From UBA6022 sp035704495 (GTDB taxonomy: Bacteria > Patescibacteriota > Saccharimonadia > Saccharimonadales > Saccharimonadaceae), in contig DASSWW010000006.1 of NCBI GenBank assembly GCA_035704495.1, positions 1 to 44,112 of the forward strand: a DNA stretch of 44,112 nt, written 5' to 3'. Below are positions 1 through 7,395 of the stretch, one piece after another. The notes below the pieces were generated by a model, which saw only the letters and a program-made list of their open reading frames with translations, did not search any database and was not told the DNA's origin. The position numbers were made by a program, and so were the translations under genes. The stretch's first letter is position 1, and every line of letters starts with the position of its first letter.

Positions 1-1
1 A

Positions 2-1483
2 GTACTTCCTGGTGAGCGCCTATTATTACCGATAATTACCCATGATAAACGCGAGTTTTCTCGGCCGCCATCTAGCCTAGAACAGATGCTACGTTTGACA
101 CGCGCCAGCAATCCAGACGAAATTGGCAAATTTGGCCCTAGCGTTGCCGCACTTGCCTTTGAAGCAACGGCGCTGGCAAATCCACCTGCTGGAACGCCGG
201 CTCATTTACGCCTGTACGAAGTGAATTTTGGGCGAGATTCGCTACGTGTGGCAATTGATTTAATATCCAGCTACCCCGAATTAGCGCGAGCAACAACCTT
301 GCGACTTGCGGAATTGCAAGGGCTAGAAGACAACACAGAACGCGAAGAAGAACTGGGCCGAATCGTTCATGAAGCCCGCGACGAAGACGACCCGATTGCC
401 CGCGACCTGACCGAGCGTCTGGGTTGGGGTTGGCCCTACTACGGTTCGGTTGACGCAACGCCAGAATTTATCCGCACACTTACCGCCTACTGTCAACGAT
501 CCGAAGAAAACCGCGCTTTTTTGTCCCAAGAATTTACTGATCGCCAGGGCAACCGCCAAACCATGGCGCACGCACTTGAAATGGCACTTGCCTGGATTAC
601 CCGGCGACTCAGCAGTAACCCCGAAGGTTTGCTGGAATATAAATCGGTTCTACCCAAAGGCATCGAAAATCAAGTCTGGAAAGATTCGTGGGACGCCTAT
701 CATCACGCCGATGGCACACTTGCCAATCACGACAAAGGAATCGCGTCGATCGAAGTCCAGGTAACAACCTATGATGCGTTGATTGATGCGGCCGAATTAT
801 TCGAGGACGTTTTGGATTACGACGAACGCGCCCAAGAACTGCGCGCTCATGCCGAACAGTTAAAACGAACTATTCTGGGAACGTTTTGGACAGAAGAAAA
901 AGACGGCTACTTTGTCCTAGGTACAGATCGTGACGACCACGGCCAGCTACGACAACTCAAAATTCGTACATCAAATATGGGACATACACTTAATTCACGA
1001 TTATTAAAAGGTGACGATCCAGAAACCGTTCGGATGCGCGAAGCCGTCGTTCGCCACATATTGTCACCAGAACTATTAAATGTCAGTGGTATTCGCACCC
1101 TTGCCAGTGATGAAGTTCGTTTTCGGGCTGGGTCATACCACTGCGGCAGCGTTTGGTTATGGGATACGCACCACATTGCCAAAGGCTTACGGCGACTGGG
1201 ATATGGTGAGGCAGCCGATGATTTAGATCGTCGCATCTTAAACGTCACAACAACAACCCGCGTTTTCCCCGAGTACGTACGTGGTGACGACAGCGACACA
1301 CCTAGTATCAACCAGCAAACAATCATCGTATGGGACGAAGTGAACCAACGCGAAAACAAAGTCGTCCAACCACCACAAGAAGTCCAAGCCTGGTCTGTCG
1401 CGGTCATTTTAGCAACGCAAAAACGACTTGCCAGGCGCGGTGTTGATTTATCGACGTATAGTAACGGACTGCCGACCGTCTAA
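2..1483 (+). CDS. (alpha/alpha)6-barrel glycoside hydrolase, glycogen-debranching-enzyme / MGH1-like, 5' truncated by the window
   Basis: The reading frame is open from base 2 with no stop before the ATG at 86, and the extra N-terminal residues (…ITHDKREFSRPPSSLEQ…) look like real protein, so the gene begins outside the window and ATG 86 is internal. The fold is suggested by NFGRDSLR (about 48 residues after Met86), GWGWPYYGSVDATPEF and GSVWLWDTHHIAKGL, all reminiscent of the C-terminal catalytic barrel of amylo-alpha-1,6-glucosidases and related GH63/GH133-like enzymes. The substrate is probably an alpha-glucan or a glucosylated metabolite; this is inferred. It ends 13 bp from the convergent trehalase, so both work on alpha-glucosides. 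I cannot tell debranching enzyme from mannosylglycerate-hydrolase-like enzyme. Confidence 0.75.
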   Translation, partial: VLPGERLLLPIITHDKREFSRPPSSLEQMLRLTRASNPDEIGKFGPSVAALAFEATALANPPAGTPAHLRLYEVNFGRDSLRVAIDLISSYPELARATTLRLAELQGLEDNTEREEELGRIVHEARDEDDPIARDLTERLGWGWPYYGSVDATPEFIRTLTAYCQRSEENRAFLSQEFTDRQGNRQTMAHALEMALAWITRRLSSNPEGLLEYKSVLPKGIENQVWKDSWDAYHHADGTLANHDKGIASIEVQVTTYDALIDAAELFEDVLDYDERAQELRAHAEQLKRTILGTFWTEEKDGYFVLGTDRDDHGQLRQLKIRTSNMGHTLNSRLLKGDDPETVRMREAVVRHILSPELLNVSGIRTLASDEVRFRAGSYHCGSVWLWDTHHIAKGLRRLGYGEAADDLDRRILNVTTTTRVFPEYVRGDDSDTPSINQQTIIVWDEVNQRENKVVQPPQEVQAWSVAVILATQKRLARRGVDLSTYSNGLPTV

Positions 1484-1496
1484 AAATAAAGTGACG

Positions 1497-3071
1497 CTAA
1501 TCGTGCGGTTCTTCAAGTAGTGCCGCTAACACACCGTTTGTCCAACCAAACCCATCTTGTAGTGGATATTCGCCGCCACCACCAACGCGGCTTTTACTTT
1601 GGACATCGTACTTTTCAATCATTTTTCCCTTGTTTTCAAACACCTGCACGCCGGTTTTGACCCAACGACGTTTTATTTCGCTGGCAAGATGATGATAGCC
1701 ATAATGACGTAGACCTTCAATCGCTACCCACTGCAACGGTGCCCAGCCATTAGGCGCATCCCATTGTTGACCAGTATTTTCCAGTGTGGTCACCAAGCCG
1801 CCCTCTTTCAAAAAATCTTTTTCTAAGCGCGCAGCAACAGCGGCAGCCTGTTTGGACGTCGCAATTTTGGCATATAGCGGAAAGACGGCCGCAAGTGTTA
1901 AATGTTGGGTCGGTGCATTTTTTTTGAAGTTATAATCAACAAAAAACTGTTCCTTTTCACTCCAACAGTAGTGCTGAATTGTATTAGCCCGGCGCTCTGC
2001 CGCTAATAAAAACTTTTTCGCTAGTAATGGTTGCAGCATTAAACGATAGGCTTCGGCAATAGTGACTTCTAATTGATACAACAAACTATTTAAATCGACC
2101 GGTATGATATCCGTCGTATGGATGGTTTTGATATCTTGTGGATCCTCGAACCAACGCGAACTAAAATCCCAACCCGATTCTGCCCCAGCCCGTAAGTGCA
2201 AAAACAGCGCTTCGGTTTCGTGACTTTTTTTGCCGTGAGCAGCCTCGATATCTTCTTTTAGCGATTCGGGGCGAGGTGTGTTTTTATTGTCATAATAACG
2301 GTTCAAAATAATACCATTTGGCATCTGTACTACCCGTGCCAGCGCTTGGTGATCAGGATGCTCGTTGACAGAACGCTGACCCTTCATCCAAAAGCGATAC
2401 TCTAACACCAAGTATGGTAAATATTCAATCAAAGTGCGCTTGCGACCCTTGTGCCGGGCAAGAAGTTTGACCATATGTGCGAAAAATGGCGGCTGAGAAC
2501 GACTGAGAAAATACGTTCGATTAGCTGTTGGAATAAAACCGAATTTGCGAATCATGTAGGCGTAGTTCCGCATCATTCCCTCGACAATATCCCATCGTTT
2601 ATCAGCAGCCAGACCAATCATAATAAAATAGCTATCCCAGTAAAATTGTTCGCTAAAACGACCACCCGGCACGATATACGCATGCGGCAAAGAAATCAGT
2701 GAACCACGATCGCGTCGGTTTTTGCGCTCTAGCACATGCCATAATTCGCCAATATGTTCACGCGGCGTCATTGATGTATCGGTTTTATAGGCGGTATCGT
2801 AGGCGCCATATTTATAAAAATGCCGTGACACAAAATCACGCAAATCAAACTGCGGATCGTTTTTAAGCAGCATATATTCTTGTTGGATTTGTTTCATTCG
2901 ACGGCGTGGAATCAAATCGACAAAGGTTTTACCGTCACCATACACGCGCTTTTTTTGCACATCAGCAAATAACTCACCCAATGCTTCATCGGGGCTTTTT
3001 TGTGTCGGCACCAAACCACCTGTCGTGGTGACAATTGCCGATTTGAGTTTATTTTCGCCAGGTATTTTCAT
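1497..3071 (-). CDS. treF: trehalase, GH37 family
   Basis: Hydrolyses alpha,alpha-trehalose to two glucose. The protein is 524 residues and shows both GH37 signatures: PGGRF at 135-139 followed by WDSYF at 145-149, and QWDAPNGWAP at about 436-445. The glycine-rich GGGGEY lies near 496. There is no signal peptide, so it should be cytosolic, like TreF rather than periplasmic TreA; the gene symbol rests on that. I start it at ATG 3071. An in-frame TTG at 3128 would add 19 residues, but that codon is the first half of the -35 box of a good promoter (3128-3100), so it should not be transcribed. It converges on the partial glycoside hydrolase with 13 bp between stops and no obvious terminator. Confidence 0.93.
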   Translation of the reverse strand: MKIPGENKLKSAIVTTTGGLVPTQKSPDEALGELFADVQKKRVYGDGKTFVDLIPRRRMKQIQQEYMLLKNDPQFDLRDFVSRHFYKYGAYDTAYKTDTSMTPREHIGELWHVLERKNRRDRGSLISLPHAYIVPGGRFSEQFYWDSYFIMIGLAADKRWDIVEGMMRNYAYMIRKFGFIPTANRTYFLSRSQPPFFAHMVKLLARHKGRKRTLIEYLPYLVLEYRFWMKGQRSVNEHPDHQALARVVQMPNGIILNRYYDNKNTPRPESLKEDIEAAHGKKSHETEALFLHLRAGAESGWDFSSRWFEDPQDIKTIHTTDIIPVDLNSLLYQLEVTIAEAYRLMLQPLLAKKFLLAAERRANTIQHYCWSEKEQFFVDYNFKKNAPTQHLTLAAVFPLYAKIATSKQAAAVAARLEKDFLKEGGLVTTLENTGQQWDAPNGWAPLQWVAIEGLRHYGYHHLASEIKRRWVKTGVQVFENKGKMIEKYDVQSKSRVGGGGEYPLQDGFGWTNGVLAALLEEPHD

Positions 3072-3099
3072 ATATAATCCACAGTTTATTTCTATATAT

Positions 3100-3128
3100 A
3101 GTATAGTGCTTGTGTTTCCCTGTGGCAA
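3100..3128 (-). promoter_or_regulatory. sigma70-type promoter of trehalase
   Basis: TTGCCA, 17 bp, TATACT on the minus strand. The predicted start of transcription is near 3093, giving a leader of about 22 nt before ATG 3071. Confidence 0.6.
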
Positions 3129-3211
3129 CGCTAGTTTTTAGGATAATTTACAACAAAAATACCTGCTCGTGCGTGACAACATGAGGAGACAAAATTGTAA
3201 ATATTATTTAC

Positions 3212-5032
3212 TTATTTTTTATTGCGTTTGCGTAGGTTTGGATCCAGGAATCGTTTTCGCAAACGAAGCGATTTTGGTGTTACTTCTAGCAATTCATCGT
3301 CTTCAATAAAGTCAATCGACTGCTCTAGGCTAAGGTCGGTAAACGGTGTTAATTGCACCGTACCGTCACTCGACGAAGTACGCATGTTCGTTAACTGCTT
3401 GCCGCGGCAAACATTGACGTCCAAGTCACCTTGGCGATTGTACATACCGACAACCATACCTTGATAAACGGTCGTTCCTGGACCAACAAATAGTTCACCC
3501 CTAGACGCCGCATTATCTAATGCGTATGCCGTCGTCGAACCAGCTTCGGTTGCAATAAGTGCACCGTTGCGTGTTTGCTGCAACTTTGCTCCCATCGGCT
3601 GGTAGCCATGTGGCAAGCTGTTAATAATCACCGTACCTTTTGTTGCGGTTAGTAGCACATTACGCAGACCAATCATGGCGCGTGTTGGCAAAATATAGGT
3701 CGAACGCGAAGTGCCGCTACTTGTTTGTTCTTGCTTAGTCATCGCTGCCCGGCGGGTGCCAAGTTCTTGGCTGACCGCACCCAAAAATTCTGGACCAACT
3801 TCGACTAATAATTCTTCGACTGGTTCTTTGGTGACACCATCTTCTTCAATCGTCACTACTTGCGGGCGACCGACTTCAAATTCAAAGCCTTCACGACGCA
3901 AGGTTTCAATTAAAACAGACAGGTGCAGTTCACCGCGACCCGACACTACAAAACCGATACCGTCGTCAGCGACTCGTAACGAGACGTTTGTTTCTAGCTC
4001 TTTTTTCAGGCGGTCACCGATTTGGCGACTAGTGTTAAACTCGGCTTCTTTACCCTTCATTGGGCTGGTGTTTGGACCCAGATACATACTGAGAGTTGGT
4101 GCCTCAACATCAATAACCGGCAATGCTTCGGGTTTTTCTTTGTCGGCAATCGTTTCGCCAATGTGCGCAGCTGAGATACCCGTCAGGGCAACAATGTCAC
4201 CAGCGCCAGCTACGTCAATTTCTTCGCGGTTCAAACCACGATAACCAAAGACTTTTTCGATTTTTGCATTAACGTGCGTTCCATCACGTTTGATGAGCAC
4301 CACTTGCTGGCCTTTTTTAACGTCACCGCGTGTAATACGACCGATGGCATATTTACCCAGGAAATTATCGTACTGAAGCGACGTCACTAGCAATTGCAGT
4401 GGTTTATCGACAGCAACAGTTGGCGCAGGAATGTCATTAATAATAGCGTCAAAAATTGGCGTTAAATCAGCGTGTTCAGCCAAGTTTTCAGGTAGATGCG
4501 TCCAAGCTTTGCCCTCGCGGCCAATCGCATAGTATACCGGGTAGTGTAGCTGGCTATCATCGACAGCTAGTTCCAAAAACAAATCAGACACTTCGTCAAT
4601 CACTTCGTCGATACGACGTGATGGTTTGTCAATTTTGTTAATGACGACGACTGGCTTTAGGCCCAGTTCTAATGCTTTTGATAGCACAAATTTTGTCTGT
4701 GGCATCGGGCCCTCTTGGGCGTCAACGACTAACAGTACGCCATCGGCCATGTTCAGCGTTCGTTCGACTTCACCGCTAAAATCGGCGTGACCTGGCGTAT
4801 CGATAATGTTGATTTTATAATCGTCGTGATAAATCGATGTTTGTTTGGCGGTAATCGTAATACCACGTTCGTGCTCTTGATCACCACTGTCCATAATCAA
4901 ATCCTGGCTCATTTCGGCCTGGTTGTCACGGAAAGTATTACTTTGTTTTAGCAACCCATCAACCATGGTCGTTTTGCCATGGTCAACGTGCGCTATAATC
5001 GCAATGTTGCGAATGAATTTAGGGTCTTTCAT
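3212..5032 (-). CDS. typA: ribosome-associated GTPase TypA/BipA
   Basis: Translational GTPase of the EF-G family that binds the ribosome and helps 50S assembly and stress or cold adaptation. From ATG 5032 it has 606 residues, the usual length. G motifs: AHVDHGKT 14-21, RGITI 56-60, DTPGH 78-82, NKID 132-135. The later part fits EF-G domain II, domain III, the domain V-like region and the TypA-specific C-terminal domain, ending in a basic KRNKK tail. An upstream TTG at 5083 is rejected because it falls in the spacer of a clear promoter. The leader holds a Shine-Dalgarno separated from the ATG by a hairpin (separate entry). It is a single-gene unit, divergent from the small gene at 5181. Confidence 0.97.
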   Translation of the reverse strand: MKDPKFIRNIAIIAHVDHGKTTMVDGLLKQSNTFRDNQAEMSQDLIMDSGDQEHERGITITAKQTSIYHDDYKINIIDTPGHADFSGEVERTLNMADGVLLVVDAQEGPMPQTKFVLSKALELGLKPVVVINKIDKPSRRIDEVIDEVSDLFLELAVDDSQLHYPVYYAIGREGKAWTHLPENLAEHADLTPIFDAIINDIPAPTVAVDKPLQLLVTSLQYDNFLGKYAIGRITRGDVKKGQQVVLIKRDGTHVNAKIEKVFGYRGLNREEIDVAGAGDIVALTGISAAHIGETIADKEKPEALPVIDVEAPTLSMYLGPNTSPMKGKEAEFNTSRQIGDRLKKELETNVSLRVADDGIGFVVSGRGELHLSVLIETLRREGFEFEVGRPQVVTIEEDGVTKEPVEELLVEVGPEFLGAVSQELGTRRAAMTKQEQTSSGTSRSTYILPTRAMIGLRNVLLTATKGTVIINSLPHGYQPMGAKLQQTRNGALIATEAGSTTAYALDNAASRGELFVGPGTTVYQGMVVGMYNRQGDLDVNVCRGKQLTNMRTSSSDGTVQLTPFTDLSLEQSIDFIEDDELLEVTPKSLRLRKRFLDPNLRKRNKK

Positions 5033-5040
5033 AAAAATAC

Positions 5041-5065
5041 GCCCATTTATTGATGGGCTCCTCTG
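5041..5065 (-). promoter_or_regulatory. typA leader: Shine-Dalgarno and start-site hairpin
   Basis: On the minus strand AGAGGAG (5065-5059) is followed at once by GCCCAT-CAATAA-ATGGGC (5058-5041), then GTATTTTT and the ATG at 5032. The linear SD-to-ATG distance is about 26 nt, too long; with the 6-bp hairpin closed it is about 9 nt, near ideal. The hairpin followed by a U-rich run could alternatively act as a weak attenuator. Confidence 0.5.
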
Positions 5066-5071
5066 GCGTTT

Positions 5072-5100
5072 ATCATAGCACAACTGGGGTGGTTTTTCAA
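5072..5100 (-). promoter_or_regulatory. sigma70-type promoter of typA
   Basis: TTGAAA, 17 bp, TATGAT on the minus strand. Transcription should begin near 5065, placing the SD almost at the 5' end of the mRNA. Confidence 0.7.
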
Positions 5101-5119
5101 CCGTTGTTCCCTATTCACT

Positions 5120-5148
5120 TTGGTGCAACGCAAAAATTATGCTATGGT
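5120..5148 (+). promoter_or_regulatory. promoter of the small gene at 5181
   Basis: TTGGTG, 17 bp, TATGGT on the plus strand, about 32 bp before the ATG. It is divergent from the typA promoter with some 20 bp between the two -35 boxes. Confidence 0.45.
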
Positions 5149-5180
5149 GTAACATATCATATAACGTATGAGGAATTTAG

Positions 5181-5561
5181 ATGGAAATCGAAAAGATTAC
5201 AGACAAGCAATCTCGCGTGACATTTCAAGATACTGACGAATCACTGGCAGTCGCCTACGCCGTTGCCGAACTACGACAGCAAACAAGGGTGTTTCAATTG
5301 CCAAAAGCCGCCCGAAAACTAACAGAGACAATTTCGATGGCCGGAATCGACAATCCCGAAAGCCTTAGTGTTGATTTGTCTAATCGTGACGCAGTATTTG
5401 TTATCGAGGCTCTAAAAAACTTTTCTCAAACAAGCGCTCGTTTGCGCTGCGACGAAAACGCCCGTGGGTTTCATTACAATAACAGCAATTACTATGTCGA
5501 TAGAGTTCAGGCGATTGTTGACGCTTTGCCCGATGAGGAAACAGAACCAGCAAAAGGTTAG
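5181..5561 (+). CDS. hypothetical protein, 126 aa
   Basis: Not recognised. It is a soluble, mixed-charge protein with no signal peptide, no membrane segment and a single cysteine (RLRCDEN). An AVAYAVAELRQQTRVFQL helix follows a short N-terminal strand region; the C-terminus is acidic (DEETEPAKG). The start is supported by GAGGAA 7 nt before the ATG and a promoter at 5120-5148. A strong terminator lies 27 bp after the stop, so it is monocistronic. Its reading frame and codon use look native. No function is proposed. Confidence 0.75.
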   Translation: MEIEKITDKQSRVTFQDTDESLAVAYAVAELRQQTRVFQLPKAARKLTETISMAGIDNPESLSVDLSNRDAVFVIEALKNFSQTSARLRCDENARGFHYNNSNYYVDRVQAIVDALPDEETEPAKG

Positions 5562-5587
5562 TATTTACCCTCAACGATAGTAATTAC

Positions 5588-5626
5588 AAAGAAAAGTTCC
5601 GATTCTAGATATCAGAACTTTTCTTT
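5588..5626. terminator. bidirectional terminator between the 5181 gene and tRNA-Ala
   Basis: A 12-bp perfect stem (AAAGAAAAGTTC / GAACTTTTCTTT) with a 15-nt loop. The stem is A-rich on one side and U-rich on the other, so it can serve the plus-strand gene and the minus-strand tRNA. The last base of the tRNA CCA end (5626) is the first base of the stem. Confidence 0.85.
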
Positions 5627-5702
5627 GGTGGAGCTACAGGGACTCGAACCCTGGACCTCTTCCATGCCATGGAAGCACTCTAGCCAACTGAGCTACAGCC
5701 CC
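5626..5702 (-). tRNA. tRNA-Ala (GGC)
   Basis: 77 nt including an encoded CCA. Acceptor 5' strand GGGGCTG pairs with TAGCTCC; D arm GCTC…GAGT; anticodon stem CTTCC/GGAAG with loop ATGGCAT (anticodon GGC); T arm CCAGG-GTTCGAGT-CCCTG. Transcribed on the minus strand. A 28-nt copy of its 5' end lies 125 bp upstream (separate entry). Confidence 0.97.
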
Positions 5703-5764
5703 ATATGGTAATACAATACTGATTGTAACTTATTTTATAGTTAGGGGTAATAAAAGTTGGCGAG

Positions 5765-5827
5765 AGTGCTGGCACTCATATTATTTTATCGATGCTGACG
5801 CATCTTGGCCAACTGAGCTACAGCCCC
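5765..5827 (-). other. partial tRNA-Ala 5'-half copy with fold-back hairpins
   Basis: Bases 5827-5800 (minus) match 24 of the first 28 bases of the tRNA-Ala downstream, including all of the first 20 (acceptor 5' strand, D stem and D loop). The sequence then departs from tRNA and folds on itself: GATGC-GTCA-GCATC, followed further on by GAGTG-CCAG-CACTC. There is no anticodon or T arm, so it cannot be a working tRNA. It is either a decayed tandem duplicate or a leader element. Confidence 0.7.
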
Positions 5828-5847
5828 AAACTTGGTTTATTGTAACA

Positions 5848-5879
5848 AAAACTCGCCTGATTTGACAGAGGCGAGTTTT
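5848..5879. terminator. hairpin upstream of the tRNA-Ala region
   Basis: AAAACTCGCCT / AGGCGAGTTTT, 11-bp stem with a 10-nt loop, A-run on one side and T-run on the other. It looks like a bidirectional terminator, but no gene ends here on either strand, so it may insulate the tRNA unit from the downstream RRM gene. Confidence 0.55.
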
Positions 5880-5890
5880 CTAAGCTGTTA

Positions 5891-5917
5891 CGCGCCCACC
5901 CAGGGCACGTTTTTTTG
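5891..5917 (+). terminator. GC-rich hairpin plus T-run
   Basis: CGCGCCC / GGGCACG with one C-A mismatch and a short loop, followed by eight T. It has the form of an intrinsic terminator on the plus strand, although no plus-strand gene lies just before it. It could end a short unannotated transcript or readthrough from 5561. Confidence 0.45.
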
Positions 5918-5952
5918 TTTTTCCACTGTTTATTTTAACGTTTACGGTACCC

Positions 5953-5981
5953 TTGTGGCGTACCAGCTTATGCTTTATTAT
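5953..5981 (+). promoter_or_regulatory. promoter of the RRM protein gene
   Basis: TTGTGG, 17 bp, TATTAT on the plus strand. It gives an mRNA leader of about 200 nt before the ATG at 6194, unusually long for this compact genome. Confidence 0.45.
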
Positions 5982-6050
5982 GTCCCTTTTCGTATGCAAA
6001 TGCAAGTACTTTATGCTAAAGCTAGTATTGTACAACAAAATATGCTTAAA

Positions 6051-6189
6051 TAGGTACGTTCAGAAGCACACGCGTATTAAGGCAAAAGGCGGGCGCTTAC
6101 CTCTTACAGGTAAACTCTCTTCTTCGCACACATCGCAGAAGCGGTCGATCGGACGATAAGTTAATCAGATAAGAAGAAAAGAGTACCTA
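6051..6189 (+). promoter_or_regulatory. structured 5' leader of the RRM protein gene
   Basis: Three nested pairings can be read. TAGGTAC (6051-6057) is complementary to GTACCTA (6183-6189). CTCTCTTCTTC (6115-6125) pairs at 10 of 11 positions with GAAGAAAAGAG (6173-6183), the purine-rich ribosome-binding region. TTACCT-CTTAC-AGGTAA forms a small hairpin just before. Together they would hide the ribosome-binding site, as in a thermosensor or autoregulatory leader. Confidence 0.5.
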
Positions 6190-6193
6190 CAAT

Positions 6194-6529
6194 ATGGCAC
6201 AACAAAATCTATTCATCGGTAGCCTTGCATATGCAACTACTGACGACACACTCAAAGCTCATTTCGAGCAAATCGGCGAAGTTGAAAGCGCACGAGTAAT
6301 CACTGACCGCGATAGCGGCCGTTCAAAAGGCTTCGGCTTTGTTGAGTTCAAAAACGAAGAAGACAACCAAAAAGCTGTTGATCAGCTTGATGGCAAAGAA
6401 CTTGATGGTCGTACCATCAGCGTTGGTCTTGCACGTCCTAAAGAAGATCGTCCAAAACGCGACTTCAACGGTGGCGGCGGTGATCGCGGCGGCAACGGTG
6501 GCGGTTCATTCCGACAGCGTAGCTGGTAA
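6194..6529 (+). CDS. glycine-rich RRM RNA-binding protein
   Basis: 111 residues. One RNA recognition motif (about residues 4-82) with RNP2 LFIGSL and RNP1 KGFGFVEF, then a short arginine/glycine tail (GGGGDRGGNGGGSF). This is the architecture of the cyanobacterial cold-inducible Rbp proteins, which bind single-stranded RNA. The start follows a weak purine-rich site (AAGAAGAAAAGAG). It has a structured leader of about 200 nt and a strong terminator 20 bp after the stop, so it is expressed alone. A role as RNA chaperone in cold or growth control is inferred. Confidence 0.93.
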   Translation: MAQQNLFIGSLAYATTDDTLKAHFEQIGEVESARVITDRDSGRSKGFGFVEFKNEEDNQKAVDQLDGKELDGRTISVGLARPKEDRPKRDFNGGGGDRGGNGGGSFRQRSW

Positions 6530-6549
6530 TTTATTACCACCACTTATAA

Positions 6550-6582
6550 AAAATACCTCGTCCTAGCGGCGAGGTATTTTTT
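6550..6582 (+). terminator. terminator of the RRM gene
   Basis: AAAATACCTCG / CGAGGTATTTT stem with a 9-nt loop, continuing into T-rich sequence. Confidence 0.9.
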
Positions 6583-6616
6583 GTGTAAGTGGTATTAGTT
6601 ATGCTAGACTAAATGT

Positions 6617-7291
6617 ATGAAGTACACTACGCCCTATGTCGCACCTACATTGACCGTCGATGCTGTTGTTTTTCAACTGATTGATGGTGTATTGAACGTC
6701 TTGTTGGTAAAACGACAAGACGATCCGTTCAAAGGTTCGTGGGCCTTGCCTGGCGGCTATAACCCCATCGGCGAAACGACAAACGAAGCGTTGCAGCGAA
6801 TTATTACCGAAAAAACAGGTATATCGGTCCAAAATGACCTGCGCTATGTCGAACAGCTATATACTTTCGACACAGTGAATCGCGATCCGCGCGGGCATGC
6901 CGTATCGGTCACCTACATGGGTTGTGGTCGTGATATTCAGCCAGCTAGCGATAGTAGCGGCAGCTTTTTACCCATCAATGGATTACCCCGACTTGCCTAC
7001 GATCACGCGGCAATTATAGCCTACGCACACGAACGCCTTATCGCTAAATTAGCCTACACTAACGCTGTTTATGCATTTTTGCCACCAACATTTACATTAG
7101 CAGAACTGCAATCTGCCTATGAATCGATTCTTGGTCGCACATTAGACAAACGTAACTTCCGCAAAAAAATTCACAGCCTGGCACTGATCCACGAGACTGG
7201 CGATATGAAACGCGAGGGCGCACACCGTCCTGCGAAATTATATACATTCAATACTCAAAACCTCGAAGTATTACCTCGCAGTTTTGATTAA
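6617..7291 (+). CDS. nrtR: NrtR-type Nudix-related transcriptional regulator of NAD metabolism
   Basis: 224 residues: an N-terminal Nudix-like domain (about 9-140) and a C-terminal winged-helix domain (about 150-215, LDKRNFRKKI…). NrtR proteins repress NAD-salvage genes and release DNA on binding ADP-ribose or related ligands. The Nudix box is damaged: G47-x5-E53-x7-R61-I-I-T-E65-K66-T-G68, where the usual pattern REUxEE would put Glu at 62 and 66. Hydrolase activity is therefore unlikely and it should be a pure sensor. Two palindromes of similar design sit at the pnuC and pncA promoters (7311, 9934). pnuC, nadR, pncA and pncB follow. Confidence 0.9.
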   Translation: MKYTTPYVAPTLTVDAVVFQLIDGVLNVLLVKRQDDPFKGSWALPGGYNPIGETTNEALQRIITEKTGISVQNDLRYVEQLYTFDTVNRDPRGHAVSVTYMGCGRDIQPASDSSGSFLPINGLPRLAYDHAAIIAYAHERLIAKLAYTNAVYAFLPPTFTLAELQSAYESILGRTLDKRNFRKKIHSLALIHETGDMKREGAHRPAKLYTFNTQNLEVLPRSFD

Positions 7292-7310
7292 TTATTACAC
7301 AATTTATAAC

Positions 7311-7331
7311 TAAGTGTTGATTTAACACTAA
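7311..7331. promoter_or_regulatory. predicted NrtR operator at the pnuC promoter
   Basis: TAAGTGTT-GATTT-AACACTAA, a 21-bp near-palindrome (7 of 8 arm positions). It overlaps the -35 box of the pnuC promoter, as expected for a repressor site. The same half-site recurs at 9934-9954 before pncA. Confidence 0.75.
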
Positions 7332-7345
7332 CTATGTAGTACACT
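7317..7345 (+). promoter_or_regulatory. promoter of pnuC-nadR
   Basis: TTGATT, 17 bp, TACACT. The -35 lies inside the NrtR operator. The start of transcription is expected near 7352, leaving a leader of about 44 nt. Confidence 0.5.
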
Positions 7346-7360
7346 CGATGTAGGTAGGAG

Positions 7361-7390
7361 CTCCGCCGTCATTAAATTTTTAGACGGAGG
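7361..7390 (+). promoter_or_regulatory. hairpin covering the pnuC Shine-Dalgarno
   Basis: CTCC…GTC (7361-7370) pairs with GACGGAG (7383-7389) with a 3-nt bulge and an A/T-rich loop of 12 nt. GACGGAGG is the ribosome-binding site of pnuC (GTG at 7396), so the stem would mask it. It could be a translational switch. Confidence 0.5.
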
Positions 7391-7395
7391 TTACC

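Noticed and set aside
3126..3128. TTG start extending trehalase by 19 residues
   Set aside because: The codon is part of the -35 box of a well-spaced promoter; ATG 3071 lies downstream of the predicted transcription start.
5081..5083. TTG start extending TypA by 17 residues
   Set aside because: It lies in the spacer of the typA promoter, and the family length matches ATG 5032.
5765..5827. Reading the tRNA-Ala half-copy as an attachment-site scar
   Set aside because: Integrases usually copy the tRNA 3' end; here the 5' half is copied, and no integrase or element boundary is near.
6584..6605. NrtR autoregulatory operator upstream of nrtR
   Set aside because: Only a poor half-site (TAAGTGG) is present, with no inverted partner at the spacing of the two good operators.
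7352..7395. Known NAD+-II (pnuC) riboswitch
   Set aside because: Only an SD-masking hairpin is visible; I could not identify the conserved bases of that motif in this short leader.
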